From positions 3,695,774 to 3,759,773 of the forward strand of contig NC_037256.1 in assembly GCF_000002425.4 (NCBI RefSeq): 64,000 bases of DNA. Reading direction: 5' to 3'. This document shows, piece after piece, positions 61,406 through 64,000 of this stretch. Each line of letters begins with the position of its first letter. Positions within the stretch are counted from its first letter, which is position 1. Made by a program: the position numbers and the translations under genes. The DNA is from Physcomitrium patens. Its lineage: Eukaryota > Streptophyta > Bryopsida > Funariales > Funariaceae. A model generated the notes under the pieces. The model was not told the origin of the DNA. It did not search any database and saw nothing but the letters and a program-made list of their open reading frames with translations.

Positions 61406-63730
61406 TCTTCTAAAATATTATCTATATGATTACTCAATTGACCTTGAAGGAGTATGATCATCATTTGAACTAATTTTTAATTTATTATAAATTAAATTAG
61501 ATAAATTCAATGAATATATTATTGAAAAGAAGATTGAAAATTTCAAATGCCATTCAAAATCTCTAATATAAGCTCCAATTTTTTTTTGTAAAAATAAAAA
61601 TAAAATAAGAAGTAGATAGTTGCAAATGTGTGTAGATTATCAAAAATTCAATAAGATTATCATAAAAATAGGTATTTTTATGTTTATTATCAATACTTCT
61701 TAATCAATTGAATTAAGCCAAGATATATACAAAACTAAATATACAACTTAGTATGCATAAAAAAAGAGATAAATAGAAGATTTTATTTCAAACTAAGTAT
61801 GAACATTTTGAATAAAATGTCATGCTTTTTGGACTTTTAAATGCGCCAACTGCTTTTCTACATCTAGTAGATGATATTTTTTGAGAGTTTTTTTTATATA
61901 ATTTTTTAATTTATTATCTTTAAAATATTTTATTTTACTCTAATAATACAAAAAAATATGAATTTCATGTTTATTACATATATTTATTTATTTATAGAAA
62001 TACATGTTTATTAGCAAAGATATAAAGTGTATATTTTATACTAATCAAGTTGATTATTTATAATATATCATTTCAAATTATAGTCTTATGATAGATCTTA
62101 AAAAAGTTCAAACTATCATAGATTAGAAAATTTCAAAAACAATAAGAAATATCCAAATTTTTTTGAGATTTGCCAATTACTATCAAATCTTTATAAAAAA
62201 AAAAATTCTTCCAGTTGTAGCTTCACTTATATGTTTGATTTGTAAGGACAAACTTGAGTAGATTATTGAAGCTAAATCAAATTTTATAGCTTTGATGACA
62301 ATTTTTACTTGTGCATCAATTTTGTATTGTATCAAGTTTTTCAAGTCATTTTTTTTGTTAAAACAATTGCATTAGACTTTGCCTTGAATGATGTATTATT
62401 ATAATGGGGAGAAAATGAAAAACTTGACCTAATAATTATTTATTTAAGAATTATTTTAATAATCAAATTAATTACACAATCCATAATAGATAGTTTTTAG
62501 AAACTATGAATATATTTCAAGAATAGTACCATTATTTAGAAGATTCTTTTAGTTTAGTGACTATTTATACAAATTATAAGAACCTCAAGTATTTTATTTT
62601 AGAATGTGTGTTGAATTATTATCAAATCTATTGAAGTTTTTTATTATTTATTTATTTATTTATATTTTATTTCTCATATTGGCAAAAAAAAATCAAAAAT
62701 ATTTATTTGATGTTCTTTTTAGAAATTTTTATCTTTTTTCAATAAAAAAAAATATAACTTTTGATCAATAACAAATCATTCTTTTGAGTCTAGAACAATT
62801 TTATCTTCATGCAATAAAATCAATATTGAATATTGATTAAACATTTCTTGATCAAGTTCAATCAAGTATGTCATCAAATCCTATTACTTATGAGGATTTT
62901 TTGAATATAATAAGATCTTAAAATTAATCTTTGGGATTTTAAATGGTATCACATGTAAAAAAAATTTAATGACTTTGTACAATCCTGTGATATTTTTTTA
63001 AGTTAAAAAATTCCTTATCATCTATTTTATAGACTTCTTTAATTAACAACCATTTTAGAATAACCATGGTTTTTTGATTTTATAGATTTGATTGCAAATC
63101 TTTTAGCCTTAAGTTCTTAAAATTTTATTTCAGTGATAGTAAATTATTTCACTGAGTTGATATATTTTGTAGCATGTCCAAAATCTATTAAAAATAAATA
63201 GGTATTTTTTTTTATTAATAATATTTATTGGTATCATGGATCACAAAGAGACATTGTATTAACTAAAAAGATCTAATTGTATCAAGAATTCGAAATATTC
63301 TTTTGAAGATATTAAAGATAAATATAAAACTATATTTAACTTTTTATCAATAATTTAGAGTAGAAAAAAATTATATTTTTCATCAAAAATTTGAAACAAG
63401 AATGTTTTTGCTATAAAGCAAATGAAGTTCAATAAAGATTGCATTCTATCTTCTATCTTTATTTGTAGGTTTCTATTATTTATTTATTTATTTTTATTTG
63501 TAGTACTAAAGAAAAGAAGAATTTATAAATAATAAATTTGATGCAAGAGCTATTATTTATTAAGTTATCAAACAAGGCATTCAGATTGTGAGAGTTTTTG
63601 AGACAACATACTACAATTGAAGACCGTGAAGAAGAACATATTCTATCTTAAATAGATGGTTAGATTCAATGTGTTTGATATCATAACTTTACAAGAGATT
63701 TTTGATATTTTTAGTATTTATATCATGTCA
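61406..63730 (+). mobile_element. Heavily decayed internal part of an A-family chromovirus
   Basis: Base-by-base resemblance to A2 runs in order from RT (about 61418, compare 56858) through RNase H and integrase (about 63060-63330, compare MDFITDL in A2) to the third reading frame (63541-63720). Almost every difference is C to T or G to A, giving an extremely AT-rich relic. No gag and no matching LTR pair are visible. Confidence 0.85.
63541..63720 (+). pseudogene. Third reading frame (ORF3) relic in the decayed A-family copy
   Basis: In one frame from ATG 63541 the relic reads MQELLFIKLSNKAFRL, then TTIEDREEEHIL, matching the A2 frame (TQEPSFVDLSDKT, then RID G.IQRVWYH). It carries many stops, all explicable by C-to-T or G-to-A change. 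It ends before the HYRWL region. Confidence 0.5.
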
Positions 63731-64000
63731 CAAAATACAACCAATGTTATATATATATCTATATAAAATAAAAAATAAAATAAAATAAAATAAATATTAT
63801 GATAAAATCATATCATTAGATTAGGTTCAATATTAGTATATTACAAATATTAAGTTTAAATTTAATTATAAAAATTTGAAGCTTATTGAGCTTATCAAAG
63901 TTATTATATAAATATCTAAAGTATTTAAATTTAATACATAATTATAATACTAATTTTTATAAAAAATAATTTATATTAGATAAATTTCATATCTATCTTA
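63731..64000. other. AT-rich DNA at the right edge
   Basis: Nothing recognisable; AAATA-type repeats at about 63768-63793. Confidence 0.6.

Noticed and set aside
1..64000. tRNA, rRNA, CRISPR arrays, bacterial-type operons
   Set aside because: I looked for cloverleaf-like arms with conserved boxes, rRNA blocks and spaced direct repeats and saw none; the window is plant nuclear DNA.

Overview
The window is nuclear DNA of a land plant, most likely a seedless one (moss or other bryophyte, less likely a lycophyte or fern); I cannot fix the species. The evidence is a class III HD-Zip gene with its microRNA165/166-type complementary site, a CAMTA transcription factor, a plastid-type SufD gene, a spliced DHH/DHHA1 phosphoesterase gene, and long AT-rich intergenic stretches full of (TA)n tracts and Ty3/gypsy retrotransposons.

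Layout. 1-4.8 kb: the 5' half of a decayed chromovirus on the minus strand (copy A1). 6.9-9.3 kb: a five-exon SufD homologue on the plus strand with two in-frame stops and two frameshifts. 14.2-19.2 kb: a CAMTA gene whose 1186-codon coding region has no intron, preceded by a probable leader intron. 21.4-21.9 kb: a solo LTR of the A family. 23.7-26.8 kb: an eight-exon DHH/DHHA1 phosphoesterase gene on the minus strand with a probable mitochondrial or plastid presequence and one frameshift. 29.6-29.8 kb: an unrecognised coding-like exon. 30.0-35.1 kb: a complete 17-exon class III HD-Zip gene (881 residues) on the minus strand, with a GA-rich leader and promoter out to about 37.4 kb. 37.4-47.5 kb: intergenic DNA with a decayed LINE end and a GC-rich island. 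47.5-53.7 kb: chromovirus copy B1 (minus strand) with both LTRs and a 5-bp target duplication. 54.4-60.8 kb: chromovirus copy A2 (plus strand), also with both LTRs and a 5-bp duplication. 60.9-63.7 kb: still older A-family debris.

The host genes look independent; nothing suggests a cluster. The most interesting material is in the retrotransposons. (1) Copies A2 and B1, which are clearly different families, and the older remnant, share a third reading frame between the chromodomain end of pol and the 3' LTR, with a common motif around HYRWL. (2) The LTRs of B1 carry a long run of 5-bp nGAAn/nTTCn units just upstream of the TATA box, the architecture of a heat-shock promoter. (3) gag and pol are in a -1 relation in three copies, with a conserved GGAAAA(C/T) heptamer in the overlap. 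All copies are disabled by point mutations, mostly C-to-T or G-to-A.
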